In this document: piece after piece, positions 36,166 to 45,430 of the stretch
Position numbering within the stretch: the stretch's first letter is position 1
Layout of the letters: every line of letters begins with the position of its first letter
Source: CAVXFS01 sp963761115
GTDB taxonomy: Bacteria > Pseudomonadota > Gammaproteobacteria > Burkholderiales > Gallionellaceae
Length of the DNA stretch: 64,000 nucleotides
Assembly (NCBI GenBank): GCA_963761115.1
Contig: CAVXFS010000005.1
Coordinates: 1,054,001-1,118,000 of the forward strand
Reading direction: 5' to 3'
Notes under the pieces: generated by a model
Database searches by the model: none
What the model was told of the DNA's origin: nothing
The model's input: only the letters and a program-made list of their open reading frames with translations
Made by a program: the position numbers and the translations under genes

Positions 36166-36747
36166 TCAGGCGAAATTCTTCGCCACGAAATCCCAGTTCA
36201 CCAGGTTGGCGAGAAAGGTCTCGACGAACTTGGGACGCAGGTTGCGGTAGTCGATGTAGTAGGCGTGTTCCCACACGTCGACGCAAAGCAGGGCCTTGTC
36301 GGCGGTGGTCAGCGGCGTGCCGGCTGCGCCCATGTTGACGATATCCAGCGAGCCGTCGGCCTTCTTCACCAGCCAGGTCCAGCCGGAGCCGAAGTTGCCC
36401 ACGGCGGACGCCTGGAACGCCTTCTTGAAGTCATCCAGGCTGCCCCATTTCTTGTTGATCGCATCGGCCAAGGCGCCGCTCGGCGCACCGCCGCCGTTGG
36501 GTTTCATGCAGTTCCAGAAGAAGGTGTGGTTGGATACCTGGGCGGCGTTGTTATAGATGCCGCCGGAAGCCTTCTTGATGATGTCCTCGAGGCTGGCGTT
36601 CTCGAATTCGGTGCCCTTGATCAGGTTGTTCAGGTTGGTGACGTAGGCGTTGTGATGCTTGGCATAGTGATATTCGAACGTTTCCTTGGACATATGCGGT
36701 TGCAGCGCGTCCATCGCGTAGGGCAAGGGGGGCAGGGTGTGTTCCAT
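36166..36747 (-). CDS. sodB: Superoxide dismutase, iron type
   Basis: 193 residues. Metal ligands are in place: His in EYHYAKHHNAYV, His in SNHTFFWNCM, Asp and His in CVDVWEHAYYIDYRN. SodB-type markers are AAQVSNHTFFWN and FGSGWTWLV. It detoxifies superoxide in the cytoplasm. The start ATG (36747) has GAGGAG upstream; a longer frame exists but is not supported. Iron rather than manganese is inferred from overall similarity to E. coli SodB. Confidence 0.95.
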   Translation of the reverse strand: MEHTLPPLPYAMDALQPHMSKETFEYHYAKHHNAYVTNLNNLIKGTEFENASLEDIIKKASGGIYNNAAQVSNHTFFWNCMKPNGGGAPSGALADAINKKWGSLDDFKKAFQASAVGNFGSGWTWLVKKADGSLDIVNMGAAGTPLTTADKALLCVDVWEHAYYIDYRNLRPKFVETFLANLVNWDFVAKNFA

Positions 36748-36960
36748 TGGTTTCTCCTCGGTGAATGGCAAATACAGATGACAGACCATTGATTGTAGCC
36801 AAATCAACGGCCGCTAACAATGCTTGAGCGAATTTATCGCCTATATCATTGAGGGGGGAATGCAGCGGGAATATCGTAACTCCTTGGTGCCGTATTTGTG
36901 CCTGGCGGTATGAAGGCGGCGGAATAGGGCCGCGTGCCCTTTTTACATTACAATTCGCGC

Positions 36961-37638
36961 ATGCCTGAATTCCATGCCCTTGTCCCCGCCGCCGGTTCCG
37001 GTTCCCGTATGGGAGCCGACTTGCCCAAGCAATATCTGCCGCTGAACGGGCGACCGATGATTCACCATGCGCTGACCGCGCTGTGCGCCTGCGCCGATAT
37101 CGCTACCGTATTCGTGGTACTGGCACCGGAAGACAAGCAGTTTCACACATACGACTGGTCGGAATTCGGCGACAAGTTGCAGCCGTTGTTCTGCGGCGGC
37201 GCCACGCGCTCGGAAAGCGTGACCAACGGTTTGCTGGTTTCCGAGCTCGATACGGATGACTGGGTGCTGGTGCATGATGCGGCGCGCCCGTGCCTGACGC
37301 TGGCACTGGTGGAAAAACTGATCAAGGATCTGCGCGATGACGAAGTGGGCGGCATACTCGCGGTGCCGGTGGCAGATACGCTGAAGCGCTCCAACATGAG
37401 CCATCGCATCGCGCATACCGAGGATCGTACCGGATTATGGCAGGCGCAGACGCCGCAGATGTTCCGCGCCGGACTGATGCTGCAGGCATTGCAGAGTATG
37501 CAGCAGGTGACGGACGAAGCGTCGGCGGTGGAGGCGCTGGGATTGCATCCCAGGCTGGTGGCTGGCGAGACATCCAATTTCAAGGTGACTTATCCGCAGG
37601 ACTTCAAGCTGGCGGAGTTGTTGTTGCGGGAGAAATGA
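36961..37638 (+). CDS. ispD: 2-C-methyl-D-erythritol 4-phosphate cytidylyltransferase
   Basis: 225 residues. The N-terminal CTP-binding loop is VPAAGSGSRMGADLPKQYLP, with R/K residues of the active site. WVLVHDAARPCLT and AVPVADTLKRS are further family boxes, and DEASAVEALG precedes the end. It forms CDP-ME in the MEP pathway. The first ATG of the open frame is 9 codons upstream; MPEFHALVPAAGSG at 36961 is the natural start. ispF follows after one copy of the palindromic repeat. The common ispDF linkage is preserved. Confidence 0.95.
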   Translation: MPEFHALVPAAGSGSRMGADLPKQYLPLNGRPMIHHALTALCACADIATVFVVLAPEDKQFHTYDWSEFGDKLQPLFCGGATRSESVTNGLLVSELDTDDWVLVHDAARPCLTLALVEKLIKDLRDDEVGGILAVPVADTLKRSNMSHRIAHTEDRTGLWQAQTPQMFRAGLMLQALQSMQQVTDEASAVEALGLHPRLVAGETSNFKVTYPQDFKLAELLLREK

Positions 37639-37640
37639 TG

Positions 37641-37743
37641 CTCCCGCCTCCTTGCAGGGGGAGTGCTGGGGTGGGGGTGGAAGCTTCGAGAATTATCACG
37701 CGCTCTACCTCCATTCTAACCCTCCCCCCGCAAGGGGGAAGGG
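37641..37743. repeat. Palindromic repeat, copy J, between ispD and ispF
   Basis: A diverged pair: CTCCTTGCAGGGGGAG, GGGGTGGGGGTGGAAG, a spacer, CTACCTCCATTCTAACC and CCCCCCGCAAGGGGGAAGGG. It begins three bases after the ispD stop. This is the rightmost copy seen in the window. Confidence 0.75.
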
Positions 37744-37776
37744 ACATAGGCAATTGGTTCGGTTAAGGGAGAAGTA

Positions 37777-38250
37777 ATGCGTATCGGTCAGGGCTTCGAC
37801 GTGCATCAACTGGTTGCAGGACGCAAGCTGGTCATCGGCGGCGTGGAGATCCCTTTTGACAAGGGTCTGCTTGGCCACTCCGATGCGGATGTGTTGTTGC
37901 ACGCCATTTGCGATGCACTGCTGGGTGCGGCGGCGCTCGGGGATATCGGTCGCCACTTCGCCGATACCGACGCAAAATTCAGGGATATCGACAGCCGCAT
38001 CCTGCTGCGCGAAGCTGCGCGCCTGGTCGGCAACGCGGGCTTTCGCATTGGCAACGTGGATGCCACGATCATTGCCCAGGCGCCGAAGATGGCGCCGCAC
38101 ATCGAACAGATGGTGGAGAACATCGCCACCGACCTGGGCGTGGCGATGAACGCAGTGAATGTAAAGGCGACCACCACCGAGCAGTTGGGCTATACCGGGC
38201 GCGGCGAGGGTATCGCGGCGCAGGCGATCGTATCGTTGCAGGTCGGCTGA
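37777..38250 (+). CDS. ispF: 2-C-methyl-D-erythritol 2,4-cyclodiphosphate synthase
   Basis: 157 residues, the normal length. MRIGQGFDVHQLVAGRKLVI carries the metal ligands Asp8 and His10. LLGHSDADVLLHAICDALLG holds the third His and the DAD pair. The end has VKATTTEQLGYTGRGEGIAA, the substrate and CMP-binding block. It cyclises CDP-ME 2-phosphate in the MEP pathway. Its stop overlaps the tsaB ATG by one base. Confidence 0.97.
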   Translation: MRIGQGFDVHQLVAGRKLVIGGVEIPFDKGLLGHSDADVLLHAICDALLGAAALGDIGRHFADTDAKFRDIDSRILLREAARLVGNAGFRIGNVDATIIAQAPKMAPHIEQMVENIATDLGVAMNAVNVKATTTEQLGYTGRGEGIAAQAIVSLQVG

Positions 38251-38936
38251 TGCGCATCCTTGCGCTGGAGACTTCCACCGAATATTGCTCGGTCGCGCTG
38301 TGGCAGGACGGCAGCATCAGCGGGCGCAGCGAGCTGGTCGGGCAGAGACATTCGGAAGTGCTGATGCCGATGCTGAACGGCTTGCTGCGCGATGCACAAA
38401 TAGCGCTGCGACAGCTGGATGGCATCGCGTTCGGCACGGGACCCGGTTCGTTCACCGGTGTACGCATCGCCTGCGGCGTGGCCCAGGGTCTGGGTCTGGG
38501 GGCGGCGTTACCGGTTGTGGGTATCAGCACCTTGCAGGCATTGGCGCAGGCATCCGGCCATGACAAGGTGATCGCCGCGCTGGATGCGCGCATGGCCGAG
38601 GTGTATCACGCGGCATACGAGAAACGGAATGGCATCTGGTCGGCTGTGCATGAACCCGGCCTGTGCCTGCCGCAGGACTCGCCTGCGGTGAGCGGCGACG
38701 GCTGGTTCGGCGCCGGCAGCGGCTTCATCGCGCACGGCGAGTCGTTGCGCGAGCGCTACGCAGCGAATCTTGCAGGCGTCGATGCACAGGCGGTGCCTGA
38801 AGCGGGCGCCATCGCGCAGCTTGCCGCCGTGCAATTTGCCGCCGGGCAGGGACTGGATGCGGCGGATGCATTGCCGCTATACCTGCGCAACAAGGTGGCG
38901 CTGAAGACCAGCGAACAGCCTGCCGCGAAAAGGTGA
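38250..38936 (+). CDS. tsaB: tRNA threonylcarbamoyladenosine biosynthesis protein TsaB
   Basis: 228 residues, an ASKHA-fold scaffold protein of the TsaBDE complex that makes t6A37 in ANN-decoding tRNAs. It begins MRILALETSTEYCSVALWQD and has FGTGPGSFTGVRIACGVAQG, the most conserved TsaB block. The ATG shares a base with the ispF stop (TGATG). rimI follows at once; tsaB-rimI is a common pair in proteobacteria. Confidence 0.95.
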   Translation: MRILALETSTEYCSVALWQDGSISGRSELVGQRHSEVLMPMLNGLLRDAQIALRQLDGIAFGTGPGSFTGVRIACGVAQGLGLGAALPVVGISTLQALAQASGHDKVIAALDARMAEVYHAAYEKRNGIWSAVHEPGLCLPQDSPAVSGDGWFGAGSGFIAHGESLRERYAANLAGVDAQAVPEAGAIAQLAAVQFAAGQGLDAADALPLYLRNKVALKTSEQPAAKR

Positions 38937-38941
38937 TATTG

Positions 38942-39376
38942 ATGTTGCGCGCGATGACCCTGGCGGACCTGGACGAAGTCATGCGCATCGAGCAGGCGGT
39001 GCATGACTATCCGTGGACGCGCGGCAATTTTGCCGATGCGCTGGCAAGCGACTACCTGTGCAAGGTGCTGGTGGAGCAGGGCGAGATGCTGGGTTTTGTC
39101 GTGATGATGCCGGCCGTGGACGAGATGCAGCTGCTCGACATCAGCATCGCCTCCGCATACCAGCGCAAGGGATGGGGCCGCAGGCTGCTGGCCGAGGCCA
39201 TGCACATCGCGCGCGGCATGAGCATGCAACGCATGCTGCTGGAAGTGCGCAGCTCCAATGCTGCAGCGCAGGGTTTGTATGCGGATGCCGGGTTTCGAGA
39301 GATCGGTATCCGGCGCGGATATTATCAGGCAGACAATGGGCGCGAAGATGCGATTGTGATGGAGCGAGAACTGTGA
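38942..39376 (+). CDS. rimI: Ribosomal protein S18-alanine N-acetyltransferase RimI
   Basis: About 144 residues of the GNAT fold. MLRAMTLADLDEVMRIEQAV, then YPWTRGNFADAL (typical of RimI), the acetyl-CoA loop YQRKGWGRRLL (Q/RxxGxG/A), and LLEVRSSNAAAQGLYADAGF. It acetylates the N-terminus of S18 and probably other proteins. A GTG at 38933 that overlaps the tsaB stop is an alternative start. Its own stop overlaps the GTG of the next gene. Confidence 0.9.
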   Translation: MLRAMTLADLDEVMRIEQAVHDYPWTRGNFADALASDYLCKVLVEQGEMLGFVVMMPAVDEMQLLDISIASAYQRKGWGRRLLAEAMHIARGMSMQRMLLEVRSSNAAAQGLYADAGFREIGIRRGYYQADNGREDAIVMEREL

Positions 39377-40146
39377 ACCGTGACGAAGCCATGCTGCGCG
39401 AACTCAACCTGCATCCGCAATGGAAGCGGCGCGATGCACCGGTTGCCATTCCGGTCGTTGCCCCGGTCTCCGCGCCGGCTACAGCGCCACCCCCGGCACA
39501 AGTTGCGGTGGTGGATCCAATAGCGCCTGCGCCGCAGGCAGATCCGGTTCCATCTCCATCGCGTGATAACGCAGTCAGCGAACTCGACTGGGCGGAACTG
39601 AAGGTGCGGGTGCGTGATTGCAGCGCCTGCAAGCTGCGCGCCGGTTGCACCCAGACGGTATTCGGCGTTGGCGACGAGCAGGCGGATTGGCTGTTCGTCG
39701 GTGAAGGACCAGGCGCCGAAGAGGACGCCAGGGGCGAACCCTTCGTCGGCCAGGCGGGCAAGCTGCTCGACAGCATGCTGATGGCGATCAAGCTGAAGCG
39801 CGGCGCGAATGTCTACATCGGCAATATCGTGAAATGCCGCCCGCCCGGCAACCGCGTACCGGCGGCGGACGAGATCGCCAGCTGCATGCCTTATCTGCAG
39901 CGCCAGATCGAGCTGATCCAGCCAAGGCTCATCGTGGCGCTGGGCAAGACAGCCGCGACTGCCTTGCTGGGCAAGGAAACGACCTTGTCCAGGCTGCGCG
40001 GCAAGCTGCACGATTTTCACGGCACGCCGCTGGTCGTGACCTATCATCCCGCATACCTGTTGCGCTCCCCGTCCGAAAAGGCCAAGGCCTGGCAGGATCT
40101 GTGTCTGGCAGTGTCAACCCTGGAAGGACTGGCGCATGCTGACTAG
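39373..40146 (+). CDS. Uracil-DNA glycosylase, family 4/5 type (Fe-S)
   Basis: 257 residues. The start is GTG, overlapping the rimI stop as GTGA. An Ala/Pro-rich linker (about residues 25-60) links an N-terminal region to the catalytic domain. Fe-S cysteines are in CSACKLRAGC, CRPPGNR and SCMPYL. The uracil-pocket motif is GEGPGAEEDARGEPFVGQAG and the second motif is TYHPAYLLR. It removes uracil from DNA. The proline-rich N-terminal extension of about 75 residues is common in betaproteobacterial members, where it is often annotated as a phage SPO1 DNA-polymerase-related protein. Confidence 0.9.
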   Translation: MNRDEAMLRELNLHPQWKRRDAPVAIPVVAPVSAPATAPPPAQVAVVDPIAPAPQADPVPSPSRDNAVSELDWAELKVRVRDCSACKLRAGCTQTVFGVGDEQADWLFVGEGPGAEEDARGEPFVGQAGKLLDSMLMAIKLKRGANVYIGNIVKCRPPGNRVPAADEIASCMPYLQRQIELIQPRLIVALGKTAATALLGKETTLSRLRGKLHDFHGTPLVVTYHPAYLLRSPSEKAKAWQDLCLAVSTLEGLAHAD

Positions 40147-41095
40147 CAACTTTGACGTGACGGTGCTGGTGGTTGAAGACAGCCGGGTGGCGATGAATTC
40201 CCTGTGCAAGTATCTCAAGCATATGGGCATAGAAGAACCGCTCAAGGCGGGCTCGGGGCAGGCCGCATTGGATATATTCAGTGCGCAGCGACCGGATATC
40301 GTGTTGCTGGATGTGATTCTGCCGGACATAGATGGATTCGAGGTGGCGCTGAAGATGCGGTCGCTGGAGAAGGGCGACGACTGGAGCGCGATCATCTTCC
40401 TGACCTCGATGACCAAGGACCAGGATGTGGCGCGCGGGATCGAGGCGGGCGGCGACGATTACCTGAAGAAGCCGGTCAGCGAAGTGATCCTGAAAGCCAA
40501 GATACTTGCCATGAGCAGGTTGGTGGAAACGCATCGCGCCATGGCACGGGTCAAGCAGGAACTGAACGAGGCGAACAAAAAGCTGCAGCACCTGTCAACC
40601 ACCGACAAGCTGACCGGTATCGCCAACCGGCACATGTTCGATGTTTTGCTGAAGCGGGAATGGCGGCGCTGCGAGCGGCTGAAGCAACCGATGTCGCTGA
40701 TCATGGTGGATGTGGACTTGTTCAAGCAGTACAACGATGCCTATGGACACCAGGCCGGTGACAAATGCCTCAAGACCATAGCCAAGCAGGTTTCGCGCGG
40801 CGCGCCGCGGGCCAGTGACCTGGCGGCGCGATACGGCGGCGAGGAATTCGTGCTGGTGCTGGGCGAAACCACGATAGAGGGCGCGCGCTGGGTGGCGAAC
40901 AATATCCGCCAGCATGTATCCGACCTCGGCATTCCGCATGCCTCGTCGCCCTTCGGTCACGTTACCGTCAGTTGCGGCCTGGCCACGATGAATCCGCATC
41001 AGGGGAAGCGGCTCGAAGAGTTGATCTTTGCCGCCGATGCGGCGCTGTATGAGGCCAAGGCGCAAGGGCGGAATGTGGCCGTTTGTGCGGAATAG
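40136..41095 (+). CDS. Response regulator diguanylate cyclase (REC-GGDEF)
   Basis: 319 residues. The REC domain has the acidic pair E14-D15, phospho-acceptor D59 in IVLLDVILPDIDGFEV, Thr90-Ser91, and KKP at 111-113. A helical linker (ARVKQELNEANKKLQHLSTT) leads to a GGDEF domain with GGEEF at 234-238 and an inhibitory RxxD (RASD, 225-228). Phosphorylation should activate c-di-GMP synthesis. No histidine kinase is adjacent. It overlaps the end of the uracil glycosylase gene by 11 bases. Confidence 0.93.
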   Translation: MLTSNFDVTVLVVEDSRVAMNSLCKYLKHMGIEEPLKAGSGQAALDIFSAQRPDIVLLDVILPDIDGFEVALKMRSLEKGDDWSAIIFLTSMTKDQDVARGIEAGGDDYLKKPVSEVILKAKILAMSRLVETHRAMARVKQELNEANKKLQHLSTTDKLTGIANRHMFDVLLKREWRRCERLKQPMSLIMVDVDLFKQYNDAYGHQAGDKCLKTIAKQVSRGAPRASDLAARYGGEEFVLVLGETTIEGARWVANNIRQHVSDLGIPHASSPFGHVTVSCGLATMNPHQGKRLEELIFAADAALYEAKAQGRNVAVCAE

Positions 41096-41108
41096 CCGCG
41101 CTGCAGCG

Positions 41109-42347
41109 TTACATCAGTCCGCTATCCTGGTCGTGGCCGTGCTTCCTGTATAGCGCTGCCATGATGCCGGCAAGCAACAAGCCAAATACCAGGATGATGG
41201 AATAGAGGTTGATGTGCAGCTTTTCCATCAGCGCGTACAGGGCAAGCATGGCGAAGATGCTGACGTTCTCGTTGAAATTCTGCACCGCGATGGAACTGCC
41301 GGAGCCCATCAGCAAGTGACCGCGATGCTGCAGCAGGGCGTTCATCGGCACCACGAAATATCCGCCCATGGCGCCGATGGCAACCAGCAGCAGTACGGCA
41401 AGTGTCGGATGGGTGACCGGGATCATCACCAGCACCAGCAGCCCCATGGCAATGCCGACCGGCAATACTTTCACCGAATGTTCCAGCTTGACGAATCGGG
41501 CAGCCAGCACCGCGCCAATGGCGATCCCGACCGCGACCCAGGCGGTCAGTTTGGCGGCGGCACTGATATCGTAATGCAGCGCCACCGCCGCCCAGGCCAG
41601 CACCAGCAGGCGCAAGGTGGCGCCGGCGCCCCAGAACAGCGTGGTGACGGCCAGCGATACCTGGCCGAGCGGGTCTTTCCACAGCAGCCAGAAGCAGTGC
41701 ATGAATTCTTTTGCCAGGAAGGCCGGGTTGCGGCGCAGTGGTTTGTGGTCGATCGGCAGGACCGGTATGTAAAGGTTGAACACGGCTGCGGCGAGGTAGA
41801 TGAAACAGACTACGGTGATGGCCAGTTCCGGTGGTGAGTCAATTCCGGTATCGACGTACGGGATGTCCCACCATTGCAGCATGACGTCGGCAACATCGGG
41901 GTTGATCAATATGCCGCCGATCACTGCGCCGAGAATGATGGCGGCGACAGTCAGGCCTTCCATCCAGCTGTTCGCCAGCACCAGTTTCCCCGGTGGCAGG
42001 TATTCGGTAAGTATCCCGTATTTTGCCGGAGAATAGGCTGCAGCGCCCAACCCGACCAGGCCATAGGCAAGCATGGGGTCAAGCCCGAACAACATCGCGA
42101 TACAACCGCCCAGCTTGATGAAGTTGCTGATGAACATCACCCGGCCCTTGGGCAGCGAATCAGCGAATGCGCCAACAAACGGCGCCAGCACTATGTAGGC
42201 GAGCACAAAGCCTTCCTGCAATGCCGGCGTGTGCCAGGCAGGAGAATTCAGGTCGGTCAGCAATGCGATGGCAGCGAACAGCAGTGCATTGTCAGCGAGC
42301 GCGGAAAAGAATTGCGCCGCAAGGATGATGTAAAAGCCGAAATTCAT
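41109..42347 (-). CDS. lplT: Lysophospholipid transporter LplT
   Basis: 412 residues, a major-facilitator protein with about 12 hydrophobic segments. It begins MNFGFYIILAAQFFSALADN and carries LGAAAYSPAKYGILTEYLPP, the LplT family box. LplT flips lysophospholipids inward for re-acylation. In many bacteria it is linked to an acyltransferase (Aas), which is not present here. Convergent with the response regulator gene, 13 bases apart, and divergent from alr. Confidence 0.9.
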   Translation of the reverse strand: MNFGFYIILAAQFFSALADNALLFAAIALLTDLNSPAWHTPALQEGFVLAYIVLAPFVGAFADSLPKGRVMFISNFIKLGGCIAMLFGLDPMLAYGLVGLGAAAYSPAKYGILTEYLPPGKLVLANSWMEGLTVAAIILGAVIGGILINPDVADVMLQWWDIPYVDTGIDSPPELAITVVCFIYLAAAVFNLYIPVLPIDHKPLRRNPAFLAKEFMHCFWLLWKDPLGQVSLAVTTLFWGAGATLRLLVLAWAAVALHYDISAAAKLTAWVAVGIAIGAVLAARFVKLEHSVKVLPVGIAMGLLVLVMIPVTHPTLAVLLLVAIGAMGGYFVVPMNALLQHRGHLLMGSGSSIAVQNFNENVSIFAMLALYALMEKLHINLYSIILVFGLLLAGIMAALYRKHGHDQDSGLM

Positions 42348-42600
42348 TAAACGGGCGGTTGAATACTATTGCGTCTGCCAATACGGCGTCGAAAAGCGGC
42401 CAGGATGGTGGGCGCGCGTGGCGATATACATGTGCGAACTCCGCTTCCTTGCCTCATTTGTTCCATGTCACGGCATTGCCTGGGTCTGTTCAGTCGCCGG
42501 AACGGGTGGGCGGGTTTTTTGTAAGCGCATTTTATAACATGAAAGGAGGGTGCCTGCTATCATTAGCAGCAATAAACAGGACTCCGCAACTCCCTAATCC

Positions 42601-43665
42601 ATGCCTCGTCCGATACAAGCGCGCATCTCCCTGTCCGCCCTGGAACACAATCTTCAGGTCGCCCGTCGCGCTACCCGTTCCCGCATCCTCGCGGCGATCA
42701 AGGCCAATGCCTACGGGCACGGGTTATTGCGCGCTGCAGAGGCATTGGGTGCAGCGGATGGTTTTGGTGTGGCGGACATCAGCGAAGCCGTGCAACTGCG
42801 CGAGGCAGGGGTGCGCCAGACCATCCTGCTGCTGGAGGGCGGGTTTACCGCGGACGATATGCAGGCCGTGGCGCAGCATGATCTTGCTGTCGTGATTCAT
42901 GGCCCGCAGCAGATCGCCTTGCTCGACGCTTTCCCGCGCCGCACCGCCTTGCAGGTATGGCTCAAGATCAACAGCGGCATGAACCGGCTGGGGTTTGCGC
43001 CAGAGGATGTCCCGGGAGTGATGGAACGGCTCAAGCATCATCCGGCGGTGGGTGAAATCATCCTGATGACGCATTTTGCCAATGCCGACGAGCCATCCGG
43101 CGTGGACGCGCAACGGCAAGTGTTCGATACGCTCACCGCACCCTACCGCATGCCGCGTTCGCTGGCCAATTCCGCCGCGCTGCTGCGCTATCCGGAAACC
43201 CATGCCGACTGGGTGCGCCCCGGTATCATGCTGTATGGCGCTTCGCCGTTCGCGGAAACCAGCGCGCAGCAACTTGGCCTGAAGCCGGCTATGATCCTGG
43301 GTAGCGAGATAATCTCGGTACGGGAATTGAAGCCAGGCGATTGCGTCGGCTATGGAGGCTCGTTCTGCGCCGACTCCGGCATGCGTATCGGCACGGTCGC
43401 CTGCGGTTATGCGGACGGTTACCCGCGCCATGCGCCGACCGGCACGCCCATATTGGTGGAAGGACAACGCACGCGCACGTTGGGCCGGGTGTCAATGGAC
43501 ATGTTGAGCGTGGATATCAGCAAACTGCCTGGCGCTGGAATTGGCAGCAAGGTTACCTTGTGGGGCGATGGATTGCCGGTCGAAGAAGTGGCGCGCGCGG
43601 CGGGGACCATCAGTTATGAGTTGTTATGTGCAGTGGCTGCGCGCGTGCCGGTCACGACCGATTGA
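42601..43665 (+). CDS. alr: Alanine racemase
   Basis: 354 residues. The PLP lysine is K34 in AAIKANAYGHGLLRAA; the second catalytic residue is the tyrosine in DCVGYGGSFCADSGM. Other boxes are LKINSGMNRLGF and GRVSMDMLSVDIS. It makes D-alanine for peptidoglycan. About 250 bases of noncoding DNA lie upstream, shared with the divergent lplT; no promoter was resolved by eye. Confidence 0.96.
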   Translation: MPRPIQARISLSALEHNLQVARRATRSRILAAIKANAYGHGLLRAAEALGAADGFGVADISEAVQLREAGVRQTILLLEGGFTADDMQAVAQHDLAVVIHGPQQIALLDAFPRRTALQVWLKINSGMNRLGFAPEDVPGVMERLKHHPAVGEIILMTHFANADEPSGVDAQRQVFDTLTAPYRMPRSLANSAALLRYPETHADWVRPGIMLYGASPFAETSAQQLGLKPAMILGSEIISVRELKPGDCVGYGGSFCADSGMRIGTVACGYADGYPRHAPTGTPILVEGQRTRTLGRVSMDMLSVDISKLPGAGIGSKVTLWGDGLPVEEVARAAGTISYELLCAVAARVPVTTD

Positions 43666-43694
43666 ATCGCACTATTGATCGCGGAGGAAACGAT

Positions 43695-43919
43695 ATGCCT
43701 TATTTCATCTACAAGATCATGCAAAGCCCGATCCTGCAATTGCAAAAGATCGAGCAGCACGATGCTTATCCTGCTGCATCGGCACGCGCCAAGGTGCTGC
43801 GCGCCGAATTGAAGAATGAGCCATGCACGGTAAAGATCATCTTTGCCGAGCATGAACTGGGCGCGGAAGACTTGCTGTCGCAGGTTCGCAACCCGGTGCC
43901 GCAACCCGGCGACGACTGA
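43695..43919 (+). CDS. Small conserved-looking protein, unknown
   Basis: 74 residues starting MPYFIYKIMQSPILQLQKIE, with a strong GGAGG site 7 bases upstream. It has an N-terminal hydrophobic strand, then a charged helix and a C-terminal tail ending PQPGDD. It follows alr by 29 bases and precedes another unknown gene by 8 bases, so the three look co-transcribed. I recall similar short proteins in Nitrosomonadales but cannot name a function. Confidence 0.65.
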   Translation: MPYFIYKIMQSPILQLQKIEQHDAYPAASARAKVLRAELKNEPCTVKIIFAEHELGAEDLLSQVRNPVPQPGDD

Positions 43920-43927
43920 GGTTCGCA

Positions 43928-44389
43928 ATGGTCGACGAGGCGGCATTCAAGCAGATACTGAAAGCAGCCGATCCGCAGGCCTGCCCTTTCGACCATGCCC
44001 TGTTGTCCGGTTGCTGCGCATGCACGCTGGTGAAGCGGCATGGCATTGCCGAACGCGAGTCGCTGGTGTGTACGGTGTCGGCGGCGCAAGCCGATTGTGT
44101 CGAATTGCAGGAGCTGTTGCGGCACAACTCGGTTTTTGCCATCCGGGAATTGCACGATGCCGCGCTCGTCACCCATGCGCAAAACATGAAAATCCTGTGT
44201 GGCGGCTTGCGGGGTTTGCAACGGGAGGTGGATGGCGCCGCCAAAGTCGATGATGTAAGCGCGCTGGTTGCGGCGGCACACCGGGAATTCGGTGCGGCGG
44301 AACAGTTCCCATACCAGCGCATCGTGCGGGCGATCGTGGCATATCAGCCGCGCAAACGGAAAGTCGCAGAGAAAAAAGATCTGGACTAA
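43928..44389 (+). CDS. Cysteine-containing hypothetical protein
   Basis: 153 residues. The N-terminus has a cluster of cysteines (C19, then C29, C30, C32 and C48 in PQACPFDHALLSGCCACTLV and SLVCTV), and further cysteines at about 57 and 91. The spacing suggests a metal or Fe-S site, but I recognise no family. The remainder is largely helical with a basic end (YQPRKRKVAEKK). It lies 8 bases after the preceding small gene and 15 before glk. Confidence 0.65.
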   Translation: MVDEAAFKQILKAADPQACPFDHALLSGCCACTLVKRHGIAERESLVCTVSAAQADCVELQELLRHNSVFAIRELHDAALVTHAQNMKILCGGLRGLQREVDGAAKVDDVSALVAAAHREFGAAEQFPYQRIVRAIVAYQPRKRKVAEKKDLD

Positions 44390-44404
44390 CTCGCAGGTGT
44401 ATAG

Positions 44405-45367
44405 ATGAAACATTTGTTGGCAGGCGACATTGGCGGCACCAAGACTTTATTGCAGATCAATACGGCTTCGGGCACGCTGAAAAAGTCCTATCCCAGCGCC
44501 GGATTTTCCGGGCTGGCGGAAATGCTGGATGAATTCCTGCGCGAAGCGGGAACGCCGCAGATCGCCGCCGCCTGTTTTGCGCTTGCCGGTCCGGTGTCGG
44601 GCAGGAAGGTCAAGCTGACCAATCTGCCCTGGGAAGTGGATGCGGATGCGCTCGCCGATCGATTTGCCATTTCCCGGGTGGTGCTGGTCAATGATTTCGA
44701 GGCGGTTGCGCATGGCATTGCGGCATTGCGACCGGATGACCTGCTGACCTTGCAGGCCGGGGAGCCGTTGCAGCACGGTACGCGGCTGGTGGCGGGTGCC
44801 GGTACCGGCATGGGCGTGGCATGGATGTCATGGACCGGCAACGTGCATGCGGCGCATCCTTCGGAAGGAGGACATATCGATTTCGCTCCGGTCAATGAAC
44901 TTCAACTGGGCCTGCTTGGCTATTTGCAGCAGCGACATGGGCACGTCTCGTACGAGCGCATCGTCTCCGGCCCGGGACTGCAGGCCATCTTCGACTATCT
45001 CCGCGACAGCGGGCGCGCGACCCCATCACCGCGCCTGGTCGCGGCGATGGAAGCAGACGATGCTGCGGCCGTCATCACTCGCTTTGCACAATCAGAAGAT
45101 GAGCCCATCGCCCGCATGACGCTGGATTTGTTTGTTGCGGTGTATGGCGCATTCGTGGGCAACCTGGCTTTGCTGGTGTTGCCGCGCGGTGGCATCTATG
45201 TGGCGGGCGGTATTGCTGCAAAAATTTCCCGGGTGATGCAACGGGGGGATTTCATGCGTTCGTTCCTGGACAAGGGTCGCTACACGGCTATGCTTGAAAC
45301 CATGCCGCTGCATATCGTGACCAATCCCGAGGTCGGATTGCTGGGTGCCCGATTGCTGATTCAGTAG
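44405..45367 (+). CDS. glk: Glucokinase
   Basis: 320 residues of the bacterial Glk type. The ATP-binding phosphate-1 loop is LLAGDIGGTKTLLQI; VVLVNDFEAVAHG contains the catalytic Asp; GAGTGMGVAW and the HPSEGGHIDFAP block bind glucose. It makes glucose-6-phosphate. With glgP and glgA encoded nearby, it fits a glycogen storage/mobilisation group. It is the last gene of a short plus-strand run starting at alr. Confidence 0.95.
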   Translation: MKHLLAGDIGGTKTLLQINTASGTLKKSYPSAGFSGLAEMLDEFLREAGTPQIAAACFALAGPVSGRKVKLTNLPWEVDADALADRFAISRVVLVNDFEAVAHGIAALRPDDLLTLQAGEPLQHGTRLVAGAGTGMGVAWMSWTGNVHAAHPSEGGHIDFAPVNELQLGLLGYLQQRHGHVSYERIVSGPGLQAIFDYLRDSGRATPSPRLVAAMEADDAAAVITRFAQSEDEPIARMTLDLFVAVYGAFVGNLALLVLPRGGIYVAGGIAAKISRVMQRGDFMRSFLDKGRYTAMLETMPLHIVTNPEVGLLGARLLIQ

Positions 45368-45430
45368 CACTATCCCGCGAGCATCGGTCATAATTACGGC
45401 TGGTGCTGGTAATGGTGGTTGCTCAAGAAA

